Positions 33,585 to 43,000 of a stretch of 64,000 nucleotides of DNA are shown piece by piece. Source of the stretch: Amycolatopsis sp. MtRt-6 (GTDB lineage Bacteria; Actinomycetota; Actinomycetes; Mycobacteriales; Pseudonocardiaceae); NCBI RefSeq assembly GCF_017308975.1, contig NZ_JADWPD010000004.1, positions 255,901-319,900 on the forward strand. The letters run 5' to 3'. Position 1 is the stretch's first letter; each line of letters opens with the position of its first letter. A program made the translations under genes and the position numbers. Below the pieces are notes generated by a model. The model searched no databases and was not told where the DNA came from. It saw nothing but the letters and a program-made list of their open reading frames with translations.

Positions 33585-34784
33585 TCAGCCGCGGGGGAGC
33601 GACTCCACCCCGGCCAGCAGCCGATCGACGTCCTCCTCCGTCGTGTACGGCGCGATGCCCGCCCGGACCGCCCCGGTGTCACCCAACCCCAGCCGCCGAG
33701 AACACTCGAGCGCGTAGAAGTTCCCCGCCGGCGCGTTGACCCCCAGCGCCCCGAGATGCTCGTACACCGCCCGCGAAGAAACTCCGTCCACCGAGAACAG
33801 CACCGTCGGTGTCCGATGCCGTTCCGGCCTCCCGTACCGGGTGACTCCCGGCAAAGCCGCCAGTCCCGCGTCGAGCCGGGCCAGCAGCGCGCTCTCGTGC
33901 GCCTCCAGCCCCGCCATCGACGTCAGCAGCCGCGATCGGCGCGAACCCGTGCCCGGCACCAGCTCGGCGAGGAAGCCGATCGCCGCGGTCGTGCCCGCCA
34001 GCAGTTCGTACGGCAGCGTGCCCAGCTCGAACCGCTCCGGGACCGCGTTCGTCGACGGCAGCAGCTTGTCCGGGTGCAACGTCTCGAGCAACGCCGGTGC
34101 CGCCGCCACCAGCCCGAGGTGCGGTCCCAGGAACTTGTACGGCGAGCACGCGAAGAAGTCGGCCCCGAGCGCCGGGACGTCGACCGCCGCGTGCGGGGTC
34201 AGGTGGACGCCGTCGACGTACAGCAGCGCGCCCGCGTCGTGGACCTGCGCCGCGAGCGCCGGGATGTCCGGGCGGGTGCCCAGCAGGTTCGACGCCGCCG
34301 TGACCGCGACCAGGCGGGTCCGGTCCGACAGCAGCCCGGCGATCGGCGCGAGCTCGCCCGTGGCCGGGTCGAAGTCGGCCCAGCGCACGGCGGCGCCGGC
34401 CGCCGCCGCGGCCTGGACCCACGGGCGGATGTTGGCGTCGTGGTCGAGCCGGGTCACGACGACTTCGTCGCCGGGGCCCCACTTCTGGGCCAGCGTGCGG
34501 GAGAAGTCGTAGGTCAGCTGCGTCATGCTGCGGCCGAAGACGACGCCGGCCGGGTCGGCGGCCAGCAGGTCGGCGGCGGCTTCGCGCGCTTCGGCGACGA
34601 CCGTGCTCGCCCGCCGCTCGGCCGCCGTGACGACGCCGCGGTTCGCGATCGCCGCGCAGAGCGTCTCGGCCACCGCTTGCCCGACCACGTCGGGGACCTG
34701 CGAGCCGCCCGGTCCGTCGAAGTGGGCGGCGCCGCCGTCGAGGGCGGGGAAGTGCGCCCGGATGCTCTGCACGTCGTAGGTCAC
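33585..34784 (-). CDS. Cysteine desulfurase-like PLP protein (class V aminotransferase)
   Basis: The 399-residue PLP enzyme has ALDGGAAHFDGPGGSQVP at the front, the TRLDHDANIRPWVQAA region (about 130), YVDGVHLTPH (PLP-ring Asp, about 205) and the Schiff-base lysine in ACSPYKFLGPHLG (about 230). It matches the TIGR01976 cysteine-desulfurase-like subfamily, whose physiological sulfur acceptor is usually unknown; the active-site cysteine loop of IscS is not evident. GTG 34784 is the start by similarity. It stands alone, between EF-G and acyltransferase genes, so its role is open. Confidence 0.88.
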   Translation of the reverse strand: MTYDVQSIRAHFPALDGGAAHFDGPGGSQVPDVVGQAVAETLCAAIANRGVVTAAERRASTVVAEAREAAADLLAADPAGVVFGRSMTQLTYDFSRTLAQKWGPGDEVVVTRLDHDANIRPWVQAAAAAGAAVRWADFDPATGELAPIAGLLSDRTRLVAVTAASNLLGTRPDIPALAAQVHDAGALLYVDGVHLTPHAAVDVPALGADFFACSPYKFLGPHLGLVAAAPALLETLHPDKLLPSTNAVPERFELGTLPYELLAGTTAAIGFLAELVPGTGSRRSRLLTSMAGLEAHESALLARLDAGLAALPGVTRYGRPERHRTPTVLFSVDGVSSRAVYEHLGALGVNAPAGNFYALECSRRLGLGDTGAVRAGIAPYTTEEDVDRLLAGVESLPRG

Positions 34785-34816
34785 GGCGCCAGCATGCCCA
34801 ACCCGGCGCCCCGGCC

Positions 34817-35950
34817 TCAAGATCTCCGCAGCGGGGCGGCCGCGGTGGCGGGCAGCTGCGGCGGCGCGGCCACCGGGCGGCGGACCGGCGCGGGCGGCCG
34901 CAGGTGCCGGCGCAGCCGCTGCGTCGGCTTTTCGACGTAGTTCCACGACAGCTGCCCCACGACGTACGCGGCGGGCACGGCCAGCAGGATCAGCAGCCAC
35001 ACCTGCCGGATCCCGGCGAGGATGAGCAGCTGCTGGATCGGGAAGCCCCAGATGTAGGTGCCGTAGCTGCCGTAGACGTACGGGGCGGCGGCCTCCAGCT
35101 TCCGCGGCCAGTGCGTCGCGAGCGTGATCGCGCCGTACGCCGCGCTGAGCGCCAGCGCGTACCGGCTCGCCGGCGTCTGGCTCAGCCCGAGGTAGGCGCC
35201 GAAGAGGACGAGCGCCACCCACGGCTTCAGCGGGATCCGGTCGCGGTAGGCGTGCAGGACCACCCCGATGACGAAGGGCACCAGGAACGACACCGTCGAC
35301 CCGATCGGGACGACCAGCAGCGAGCCGCCCGCGCCGTGGTACTCGAACGTCGCCCGCAGCACGCTGTCGGTGTAGACCATGCCGCCGAGGACGAGGAAGA
35401 GAAACCAGCGCGGCACGCCGATCAGCACGACCAGGCCGGCCACCAGCACCAGCCCGTAACCGAGCAACTCCATCGGCAGCGTCCAGATCGCACCGTTCAC
35501 CGAGAACGGGTACGGGTTGTTCGCGAACACCCCGGGCAGGTCGTGCTGCATGTAGAACAGCACGGTCGTGCCGACCAGGTAGCGCCAGGTCTGGATGTGC
35601 GTCCAGTAGTCGTGCGCGGGCCACGTCGTCACCAGCGGGCCGATCACGAACACCGTCACCAGCAGCACCACGACCAGCGGCGGCATGATCCGCAGCAGCC
35701 GTCGCGCGGAGAAGCGCCACCACGACGGGTCGCGCGCCCAGCTGTCCTGGATCTGGTAGCCGCTCATCGCGAAGAAGCCCATCAGCGCGATGTAGCCCGG
35801 CGACATGTGCCAGGACGCGGGGAAGATCGTCAGCCGCTGCGGGTGCAGCAGCGGCATGCTGTGGTCGACGATGACCGTGATCGCGCCGATCATTCTCAGC
35901 CACGCGAAACCGGTGTTGGGATTGGCGTGAATTTTCGACGAGATCGGCAC
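34817..35950 (-). CDS. Acyltransferase family 3 (OafA/YrhL-like) membrane protein
   Basis: The 377-residue protein has about ten hydrophobic helices and the family entry pattern: GFAWLRMIGAITVIVDHSMPLLHP (catalytic His within VIVDHSM) and FFAMSGYQIQDSWARDPSWWRFSARRLLRIMPPL. Such enzymes O-acylate surface sugars, antibiotics or lipids using acyl-CoA across the membrane. The C-terminal helix ends in an Arg/Pro-rich tail. The gene follows the desulfurase-like gene on the same strand with a 32-nt gap, but no functional link is clear. The acceptor is unknown. Confidence 0.9.
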   Translation of the reverse strand: MPISSKIHANPNTGFAWLRMIGAITVIVDHSMPLLHPQRLTIFPASWHMSPGYIALMGFFAMSGYQIQDSWARDPSWWRFSARRLLRIMPPLVVVLLVTVFVIGPLVTTWPAHDYWTHIQTWRYLVGTTVLFYMQHDLPGVFANNPYPFSVNGAIWTLPMELLGYGLVLVAGLVVLIGVPRWFLFLVLGGMVYTDSVLRATFEYHGAGGSLLVVPIGSTVSFLVPFVIGVVLHAYRDRIPLKPWVALVLFGAYLGLSQTPASRYALALSAAYGAITLATHWPRKLEAAAPYVYGSYGTYIWGFPIQQLLILAGIRQVWLLILLAVPAAYVVGQLSWNYVEKPTQRLRRHLRPPAPVRRPVAAPPQLPATAAAPLRRS

Positions 35951-36005
35951 GGATCGGGATGCTAGCCCATCCGGCTGTGCCGCTTGACCCGAACGGCCAG
36001 GAAAG

Positions 36006-36230
36006 TCAGCGTCCGCGGTTGCGGGGGTGCTCCCGCGCCCGGCGTTCGTTGCCGTGCCGGTAGTTGCCGGTCACGCGGGCCATCAGCAGCTGCTGGTCGT
36101 CACCCCGCGCCACCGCGGCCAGGAACCGGGCGGCGGCGGTCCCGCGCAGCGTGCCGGCGGGACGCCCGTGGTGCGTGATCGTCACGGTGCCGCGCTCGTC
36201 GCGGTAGGCGAAGCCCTCCGGTGTCCCCAT
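36006..36230 (-). CDS. Small conserved-type hypothetical protein
   Basis: The protein has 74 residues (MGTPEGFAYRDERGTVTITH). A beta-strand-like front half (TVTITHHGRPAGTLRG) is followed by a helix (TAAARFLAAVARGDDQQLLMARVTG) and a very basic tail (NYRHGNERRAREHPRNRGR) that could touch nucleic acid. The ordered front half with a charged tail looks like a real small cytoplasmic protein of actinomycetes, but no function was recognised. It diverges from the mannosyltransferase gene. Confidence 0.65.
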   Translation of the reverse strand: MGTPEGFAYRDERGTVTITHHGRPAGTLRGTAAARFLAAVARGDDQQLLMARVTGNYRHGNERRAREHPRNRGR

Positions 36231-36347
36231 CCGCCCAGGGTGGCACGGGCGGCAACCGGTTTTCCCCGGGGCGGTCCGGGGGATACCCGGATGGTGCCCG
36301 GGCCGGGACCCGACAGAATGCGGGGGGTGACCGGAGGGGGAACAGGG

Positions 36348-37580
36348 GTGCGGGGCTGGCTGGGGAACAAGTACGTACTGCTCGGCGCGCAGCTGCTCGT
36401 GCTGGCGGCGGTGCTCGTGTCGTACAACGGCGGCCGCTGGCGGTTCCCGGCCTACCGCGTCGACCTCGACGTCTACCGGCTCGGTGCCGGTGCGCTGCTG
36501 CACGGCCAGGCGTTGTACGGCACGCTGCCGCCCACCGGCGACGGCCAGCTCCTGCTCTTCACCTACCCGCCGTTCGCGGCGATCGTGCTGGCCCCGCTGG
36601 CGCTGCTGCCGTACTGGGCCGCCTGCCTCGCGCTCACCCTGCTCACCCTCGGGGTGCTGGCGGTGGTTCTGGTGACGGTGCTGCGTGCGCTCGGCGCGCG
36701 GTGCGACTGGCGGCGGGTGGCGGTGCTGCTGCTCGCCGCCGAGGTGCTGGAGCCGGTGCTGCGCACGCTGTACGCCGGCCAGATCGACCTGCTGCTGCTG
36801 GCACTCGTCGTGCTGGACGTCCTGGTGGACACGCCGCGGTGGCCGCGGGGCCTGCTGATCGGCCTCGCCGCCGCCGTGAAGCTGACCCCGGCCGTCTTCC
36901 TGCTGTACTTCCTGCTCCGCCGGGACGGCCGGGCCGCGGTGACCGCGGTGGTGACGTTCCTGGCCGCGACCGCGCTGGGCTTCCTGCTCGCCGGCGCGGA
37001 TTCGGTGCGGTACTGGACGGGCGCGCTGTGGGACACCGGCCGCGTCGGCGAGCCGACCTACGCCGGCAACCAGTCGCTGCTCGGGCTGCTGGCCAAGGCC
37101 GGGGTGCCGCCGGAGGCCCGCACGGCGTGGTGGCTGCCGCTGGTCGCGGTGGTGCTCGTGCTGACGGCGCTGGGTGTGCGGCGGGCGCTTGCCGCGGGGG
37201 AGCGGACCATCGCCCTCGGCCTGAACGCGCTCGGCGGGCTGCTGGTCTCGCCGATCTCCTGGACCCACCACTGGGTCTGGGCGGTGGTCGTCCTGCTCGG
37301 CTGGGCGGAGCTGGCCCGCCGCACGCGGCGCCGCCGGTGGGCGGTCCTGGCGGGAGCCGGTGCGGTGCTCTTCGTGGCGGGGCCGCAGTGGTGGTGGCCG
37401 CGCGGCGGCGAGGTGGAGCGGCACTGGTCGTTCCCGCAGCAGCTCACCGGCAACGGCTACGTCCTGTTCGCGCTCGCGCTGCTCGTCACCGCGGTGCTGG
37501 TCCGGTTCCCGCGGCCGGGCGACGACCCGCTCAGCGGCGCCGTTCCGGCCGGCGCGGCAGCCAGCCCGCGCCGAGGATGA
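36348..37580 (+). CDS. GT87 polyprenyl-phosphate-mannose-dependent alpha-mannosyltransferase
   Basis: The 410-residue protein has ten to eleven hydrophobic helices and the DUF2029/GT87 signatures: an Asp in RVDLDVYRLGA (about 30-40), the motif YPPFAAIVLAPLALLP (about 70), and AGQIDLLLLALVVLD (about 145) with VKLTPAVFLLYFLL (about 180). PimE and related enzymes extend lipomannan and other envelope glycans on the outer face using polyprenyl-phosphomannose. GTG 36348 is chosen because a GGAGGGGGAAC ribosome site precedes it; ATG 36318 would add ten residues. Its last 50 nt overlap the convergent DUF4383 gene. Confidence 0.87.
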   Translation: MRGWLGNKYVLLGAQLLVLAAVLVSYNGGRWRFPAYRVDLDVYRLGAGALLHGQALYGTLPPTGDGQLLLFTYPPFAAIVLAPLALLPYWAACLALTLLTLGVLAVVLVTVLRALGARCDWRRVAVLLLAAEVLEPVLRTLYAGQIDLLLLALVVLDVLVDTPRWPRGLLIGLAAAVKLTPAVFLLYFLLRRDGRAAVTAVVTFLAATALGFLLAGADSVRYWTGALWDTGRVGEPTYAGNQSLLGLLAKAGVPPEARTAWWLPLVAVVLVLTALGVRRALAAGERTIALGLNALGGLLVSPISWTHHWVWAVVVLLGWAELARRTRRRRWAVLAGAGAVLFVAGPQWWWPRGGEVERHWSFPQQLTGNGYVLFALALLVTAVLVRFPRPGDDPLSGAVPAGAAASPRRG

Positions 37581-37965
37581 GCATCCCGGTGCCGAGCGCC
37601 AGGTCGAGGCAGACCCCCGCGGTGTTCAGCGGCAGCGCGTCGGTGATCGCGCGCGGCAGCGGGAGCAGCCCGGCCAGGCCCACCACGGCGTAGCAGGCAC
37701 CGGCGACGACCAGGAACCGGGCGGCCCAGCGCGGGGAGCGGGTGCAGAACACCGCGGCGGCGCCGGTCAGCAGGTGCACCACCGTCCACACCCCGGACAC
37801 GGCGACCACGCCGAACAGCTCGCGCGGCCCGCCGCCGGCCGGGACCCCGGCCATCAGCTCCAGTGCGGCGAGGACGAGGAAGAGCAGGCCGATCAGCATG
37901 CCCATGCCCTGCACGGGCGCGGGGCCCCGCCTGGGCACCCGGGTCTCGGGTTCGGTGGCCGTCAT
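37531..37965 (-). CDS. DUF4383 membrane protein
   Basis: The 144-residue protein has four hydrophobic helices (about 20-42, 48-72, 78-100, 112-134) and charged ends, matching the DUF4383 family of small actinobacterial membrane proteins. GVWTVVHLLTGAAAVFC and the following ARFLVVAGACYAVVGLAGLLP are typical. Function is unknown; the family is often found near stress genes. It overlaps the end of the GT87 gene by 50 nt and is divergent from the SRPBCC gene. Confidence 0.8.
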   Translation of the reverse strand: MTATEPETRVPRRGPAPVQGMGMLIGLLFLVLAALELMAGVPAGGGPRELFGVVAVSGVWTVVHLLTGAAAVFCTRSPRWAARFLVVAGACYAVVGLAGLLPLPRAITDALPLNTAGVCLDLALGTGMLILGAGWLPRRPERRR

Positions 37966-38012
37966 GCTTTCCGGGTGCCCCGTGCGCGCCCGTTTAATGC
38001 ACCTTCGCGGAG

Positions 38013-38036
38013 GTTGGCCGGGGTACCGGCGGGTAA
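38013..38036 (+). promoter_or_regulatory. SigB-like promoter before the SRPBCC gene
   Basis: GTTG (38013-38016) and GGGTAA (38031-38036) are 14 nt apart, close to the SigB-group pattern, and the -10 is 36 nt before the ATG at 38073. The -35 deviates at its last base. Confidence 0.4.
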
Positions 38037-38072
38037 TCGCCGGCGACCCGACCGGCGAGGAGGAACGAGCCG

Positions 38073-38516
38073 ATGACCGAGTACCGCCACACCGCGACCG
38101 CCGACGTCCCCGCGGACGAGTTGTTCGCGTTCCTGAGCCACCCCGAGAACCTGCCGCGCTACTTCCCGGAGATGAAGGTCGCCGAACCCAAGGGCGGCGA
38201 CAGCGTCCACGTCGAGGCCGAGGTGCACGGCGAGCGCGTCGCGGGGGAGGCGTGGCTGCGCACCGACCCGGCGACGCGATCGCTGAAGTGGGGTGCGGAG
38301 GGCCCCGACGACTACCACGGCGAGCTGCGCATCCGCGACGACGGCCCGGCGGCTTCGCAGATCACGGTGACGCTGCACAGCGTCCGCGAAGCCGACGGCG
38401 ACGAGGTCCAGCAGGGCCTCGAGCGCACGGTCGCGGCCATGACGCACGCCGCGTCCGCCGACGCCGACGTCGAGGCGGCCGAGGGGCAGGGCGGCTGGAC
38501 GTCCTACGACAAGTAA
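38073..38516 (+). CDS. SRPBCC-superfamily (polyketide cyclase/START-like) protein
   Basis: The 147-residue protein is a single helix-grip fold: MTEYRHTATADVPADELFAF at the first strand and helix, then LPRYFPEMKVAEP, alternating strands and the long C-terminal helix (QQGLERTVAAMTHAA). Members bind hydrophobic ligands in a cavity or act as cyclases. The tail after the helix is acidic (DADVEAAEGQGG). GGAGGAACGAGCCG precedes the ATG. A SigB-like promoter suggests stress induction. It is convergent with the exporter gene (12-nt gap). The ligand is unknown. Confidence 0.85.
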   Translation: MTEYRHTATADVPADELFAFLSHPENLPRYFPEMKVAEPKGGDSVHVEAEVHGERVAGEAWLRTDPATRSLKWGAEGPDDYHGELRIRDDGPAASQITVTLHSVREADGDEVQQGLERTVAAMTHAASADADVEAAEGQGGWTSYDK

Positions 38517-38528
38517 TCGTATAACGAC

Positions 38529-40001
38529 CTATACAGCGGTCGTTGAAGCGCCGTTCCGGCTCCACGTCGAGAAAAGAGCCGCGAGCGCGAACAGTCCACA
38601 AGCGACAGCCGCGGCCAGCTGGACGCTCGCGGTGCAGGCGGCCCGGGCCGCCGTGAGCAGTTCGGCGGCCGCCGTCAGGCCGTGGGCCGCCGCTTCCGCC
38701 TGCGCCGGCCCGGCGGCGGCCAGCCGCGCCGCCGCGTCCGGGACGCCGGCCGGGATGACCAGGCGCGCCGCGTAGACCGCGGCCGCCAGCGAGCCGAACG
38801 CCGTCGTGCCCAGCCCCGCGCCCAGCTCGTACCCGGTCTTCTCGACCGCGGCCGCCCCGCCTGCCCGGCCGGCCGGGGCGGCCGACAGCAGCGTGTCCGT
38901 GCTCGACGTCAGCGCGAGGGCCATGCCCAGGCCGGCGCCGGTCAGCGCGCCGCCCAGCCACCACGGCGAGGCCAGGCCGCCCGCCGCCGGGATGCCGAGC
39001 GACGCCGCCGCCAGCGCGAACCCGGCCGTGCGGACCCGGGCGTTGCCGAACCGGGCCAGCAGTGCCGGGGCGACCACGCTGCCGACCGCCGACGCGCCGA
39101 GCACGAGCAGCAGCCGCGCCGCCGCGGCGGCCGGGGAGAGGCCGAGCACCACCTGGAGGTACTGGGCGAGCAGCAGGCCGAGCCCGACCAGCGTGCTCAT
39201 CACCAGCAGCACCCCGCCGACCGCGGCCGGCACGCCCGGCCGCCGGAACAGGGCCAGGTCCAGCAGGGGAGTCCGCGCCCGCCGCTGGCGGCGTACGAAC
39301 AACGCGAGCAGGACGCACCCGGCCGCCCCCGCGCCGAAGCCGCCCCCCGACGGCCCGGCGGCGAAGGCGATCCCGAGCACGCCGCCCGCCGCGAGCACGG
39401 CGCTGAGGGCGTCCCACGGCTCCCGGCCGGGCGGGCTCCGCGGCAGCCACCGCAGCGCCGCCCCCACCGCGGCCAGGATCACCGGCGGGTTGACCAGGAA
39501 CGTCGCCCGCCAGCCCCACGCTTCCACGAGCAGCCCGCCGAGGACCGGCCCGAACACCGAGCCGGTCCCGGCGACGCCGCCGCACACCGCGATCGCCGTG
39601 CGCCGCTCGTGCCGGTCGGGGAACAGCTCCCGCAGCAGCGCCATCGTCACCGGCATGATCATCGCGCCGCCGACGCCGAGCGCCGCGCGGGCGGCGAGCA
39701 GGGCCGGGACATCGGGGGCGAGCGCGCAGCCGAGCGACGCCGCACCGAAGACCGCGTATCCGGCGACGAGCACCCGCCGCCGCCCGAAGCGGTCGCCGAG
39801 CGTGCCGCACGGCAGGAGCAGCGGCGCCGCGGTGAGCGGGTAGACCGCCACGATCCACACCTGGGCGGCCGCGCCCGGCCGCAGCTGCCGGACGAGGTCG
39901 GGCAGCGCCACGTGCAGCACGGTCGCGTCCACCGCGACCAGGAAGAGGCCGGCGCCGAGCACGGCGAGCAGCGGCCACGCCCGGACCCGTGCCCGCGTCA
40001 C
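38529..40001 (-). CDS. DHA2-type MFS exporter (EmrB/QacA-like)
   Basis: The 490-residue transporter has about 14 hydrophobic helices and the MFS motif A region GDRFGRRRVLVAGY (about 65-78) plus motif C GPVLGGLL (about 148). The front (AVDATVLHVALPDLV) is the usual DHA2 motif D1. Such pumps export drugs or lipid products with proton exchange. The GTG overlaps the stop of the PKS gene (GTGA), making it the third gene of the ligase-PKS-exporter operon. It may export the PKS product or confer self-protection; no RND/MmpL3-type transporter is nearby. Confidence 0.9.
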   Translation of the reverse strand: MTRARVRAWPLLAVLGAGLFLVAVDATVLHVALPDLVRQLRPGAAAQVWIVAVYPLTAAPLLLPCGTLGDRFGRRRVLVAGYAVFGAASLGCALAPDVPALLAARAALGVGGAMIMPVTMALLRELFPDRHERRTAIAVCGGVAGTGSVFGPVLGGLLVEAWGWRATFLVNPPVILAAVGAALRWLPRSPPGREPWDALSAVLAAGGVLGIAFAAGPSGGGFGAGAAGCVLLALFVRRQRRARTPLLDLALFRRPGVPAAVGGVLLVMSTLVGLGLLLAQYLQVVLGLSPAAAAARLLLVLGASAVGSVVAPALLARFGNARVRTAGFALAAASLGIPAAGGLASPWWLGGALTGAGLGMALALTSSTDTLLSAAPAGRAGGAAAVEKTGYELGAGLGTTAFGSLAAAVYAARLVIPAGVPDAAARLAAAGPAQAEAAAHGLTAAAELLTAARAACTASVQLAAAVACGLFALAALFSTWSRNGASTTAV

Positions 40002-43000
40002 GGCCACAGCAGGTCGGCCAGGTGCCGCGCGACGACGTCGACGTGCGGCGGGTCGACGACCGACAGGTGGTGCGCGGCCACCGGGACGATCTCCAGCCGC
40101 GGGCACAGCTCGGCCCAGCCGGCCGCGAGGTCGGTGCGGGAGTAGCGCGGTTCCATCGCCAGGCCGGCGGCGTACGGCTCGGTCGCCCGGTACAGCACCA
40201 CGCGGCCGCCGTAGGGCCGCGGTGTCCCGCGTTCCGCGGCCAGGGTGTCCAGAAAGGACTGGTGCTGGTGGCGCAGCACGCCGGGGCTCAGCAAGCCCGC
40301 TTCGGCGACGCGCCGCATGGTGAGCGCGATCTGCTCTTCTTCGGGCAGCGGCGCGAGTTCGTCGTGGCCGAGCCGGACGGCCCGGCCGTAGGTGCCTTCG
40401 ACGTAGCCGGTGAAGCGCAGGAACCGCCGGGCCGACGACGCGCGCGGGTCGAGGTCCGGGTCGGGCAGCGGCAGCATGGTGTCGATCAGCGCGACGAGCT
40501 CGACCGGTTCGCCCGCGTCGGCGAGCCGGGTGGCGACGCCGTAGGCGAGCGCGCCGCCGAACGACCAGCCGGCCAGGCGGTAGGGCCCGTGCGGCTGCCG
40601 GGCGCGGACCAGCGGCAGGAGGCGTTCGACGCGTTCTTCGATGGCGGCGCCGGGCACGCGTTCGAAGCCGGCGCAGGGCACGCCGGCGGGCAGCCGGTCC
40701 AGCAGCGGCCGGTAGACGGTGCAGGTGCTGCCGCCGGGGTGGAACAGCAGCAGTGGCGTCGTCCCGGCGTCGCCCGGCTTGAGGACGTGCACGGGCCCGC
40801 GTTCTTCGCGCGTGTCGAGCAGGGCCCGCGCGACGTCGGCGACGGCGGCGAGGGAGTCGTGCCGGAGCAGGTCGGCCGGCTCGACGGGGGTGTCGAGCTC
40901 GGCGGTGAGCCCGGCGGCGAGCAGCCGCGCGAGGTGGTGTGGTTCGCCGGCGGCGGTGAGGCGGGTCCGCGGGCCCGCTTCGGTGCCGGTGTGCTGCCGC
41001 CAGAGCCGCTGGACGAGCCGGTCGGCGGCGTCCCAAGCGCGGCCGCGGGCCGGCGGTTCGTCGCCGCGTGGGGCGAGATCGCGGTTGAGGTCGGCGAGGG
41101 TGGCCCCGCGGAGGACGGCGGCGGGGTCGGGTTCGCTGCCGAGTTCCCGGCGGACGGCATCGCGGATCCGGTTCGCCATCAGGGAGTCGAGCCCGAGTTC
41201 GACGAGCGGGACGTCGGGGTCGAGGCGGTCGGGGGAGAGCCCCATGATCGCGGCGACGATGCCGGTGAGCGTCTTGCCGGTGTGGGGCCGGCTCGGCGCG
41301 GGCTTGACGGTGGTGGTGCTCGGTGCCGCGTCCGTGTACCAGTGCCGCTCGTGGCGCCAGGGCATCGGCGGCACGTCGGTGACGCGGGCGTCGTCGTCCG
41401 GGGCGGCGAGGGTGATGCGGGTGCCCGCGCAGTACAGCGTGGCGGCGGCCGCGGCGAACGTCCGGACCTCGTCCTGGCCGCGGCGCAGGGTGCCGGTCAC
41501 CACGGCGTCGGTGATCCCGGCGGCTTCGAGCGTCCGGGCGAGCGAGCCCCGCAGGATCGGGTGCGGCGACACCTCGACGAAGAGGCGGTGCCCGTCCGCG
41601 GCCGCCGCGGCGACGGCCTGCCGGAACCGCACCGGCCGGCGCAGGTGCGCGGCCCAGTACCCGGCGTCGAAGCCGGGCAGTTCGCGCGGGTCGGTGAGCA
41701 CGGTGTCGTACCAGGGCACCAGCGGCCGCCGTCCGCCGAGCTCGGCGAGCGCGTCACGCAGGGCGCCGAGGACGGGCTCGACGGCGGCCGAATGCCCGGC
41801 GACCCCGACGGGCAGCCGCCGCGCGGCCCGCCCGGCGGCGGTCACCTCCGCGACGAGCCGATCGAGCACGTCGGCGGCCCCGGCGACGGTGATTTGCCCG
41901 GGCGCGGAATCGACGGCGAGCTCGACCCCGGGATGGCGGCCGAGTTCGTCCGGAGTGAGTTCCACGGCGGCCATCGCACCGCCTTCGCAGGCCGTGTCGA
42001 GCAGCCGGGCGCGGGCGGCGACGAGGTGGACGGCCTCGTCGGCGGTCAGCACCCCACTGGTGAAGGCGGCGGCGGCCGACCCGAGCGAGTGCCCGAGGAC
42101 GGCGGCGGGCCGGACGCCGAGCGCCTCCCACCACGCGGCGAGCGCGACTTGGGTGCCGAAGATCGCCAGCTGCGTGTCGGCGAGGCTGCCGGGAGCGGCG
42201 TCGCCGAGCAGCGAGCGCAAGGACCGTCCACCGTGTTCGGCGAAGGGATCGCCGAGCTTGTCGACCTGGGCGGCGAAGGCGGGTTCGGCGGCGAGCAGGT
42301 GACGCCCCATCCCGGCCCACTGCGACCCGTGCCCGGAGAAGACGAAGACGGGCCCGTCCCCACCGACGACGGAACCGGCGAGGGCACCGGCGGGCAACGG
42401 ATCGGCCCGTTCGGCGACGGCCCGCAGCAGGGTGGCGAGTTCCCGGTGGTCTCCGGCGACGAGCGCGGCACGGTGCGGGCCGTGGTTGTCGCGCCGGAAG
42501 AGGGTGTGGGTGACATCGGCCAGCGAGCTGCGGCGCCCGGCGGGGGAGTCGAGCCACGCGGCGAGCTGGGCGGCCCGCTCGGTGAGGCGGTCGTGGGTGC
42601 GCGCGGAGAGCAGGCCGATCCGGACCCCGGCGGGGGAACCGGCACCTGGCGGTCGGCCATCGCCTCGGACGGGACCGCCACCCGGCCGCGCCGCGGGTTG
42701 GGCCGGGTTGCCGAGCGGCTGCCCGCTGCCGTTCCTCGCCTTGCCGTCCACCGTGGCGCGCGGGTGCCCATCCACCCCCGGCGGCGCTGCCTCCTCCAGC
42801 ACCACGTGCGCGTTGGTCCCGCCGAACCCGAAGGCCGACACCCCCGCGACCGCGCGCCCGCCGTGCCGCGGCCACGGTGTCGGCTCCGTGACCACCCGCA
42901 ACCCCAGCTCGCCGAACGGGATGTGCGGGTTCGGGGCCGCGAAGTGCAGCTGCGGCGGCAGCTCACCGTGCTGCAGCGACAACACCACCTTGATCACCCC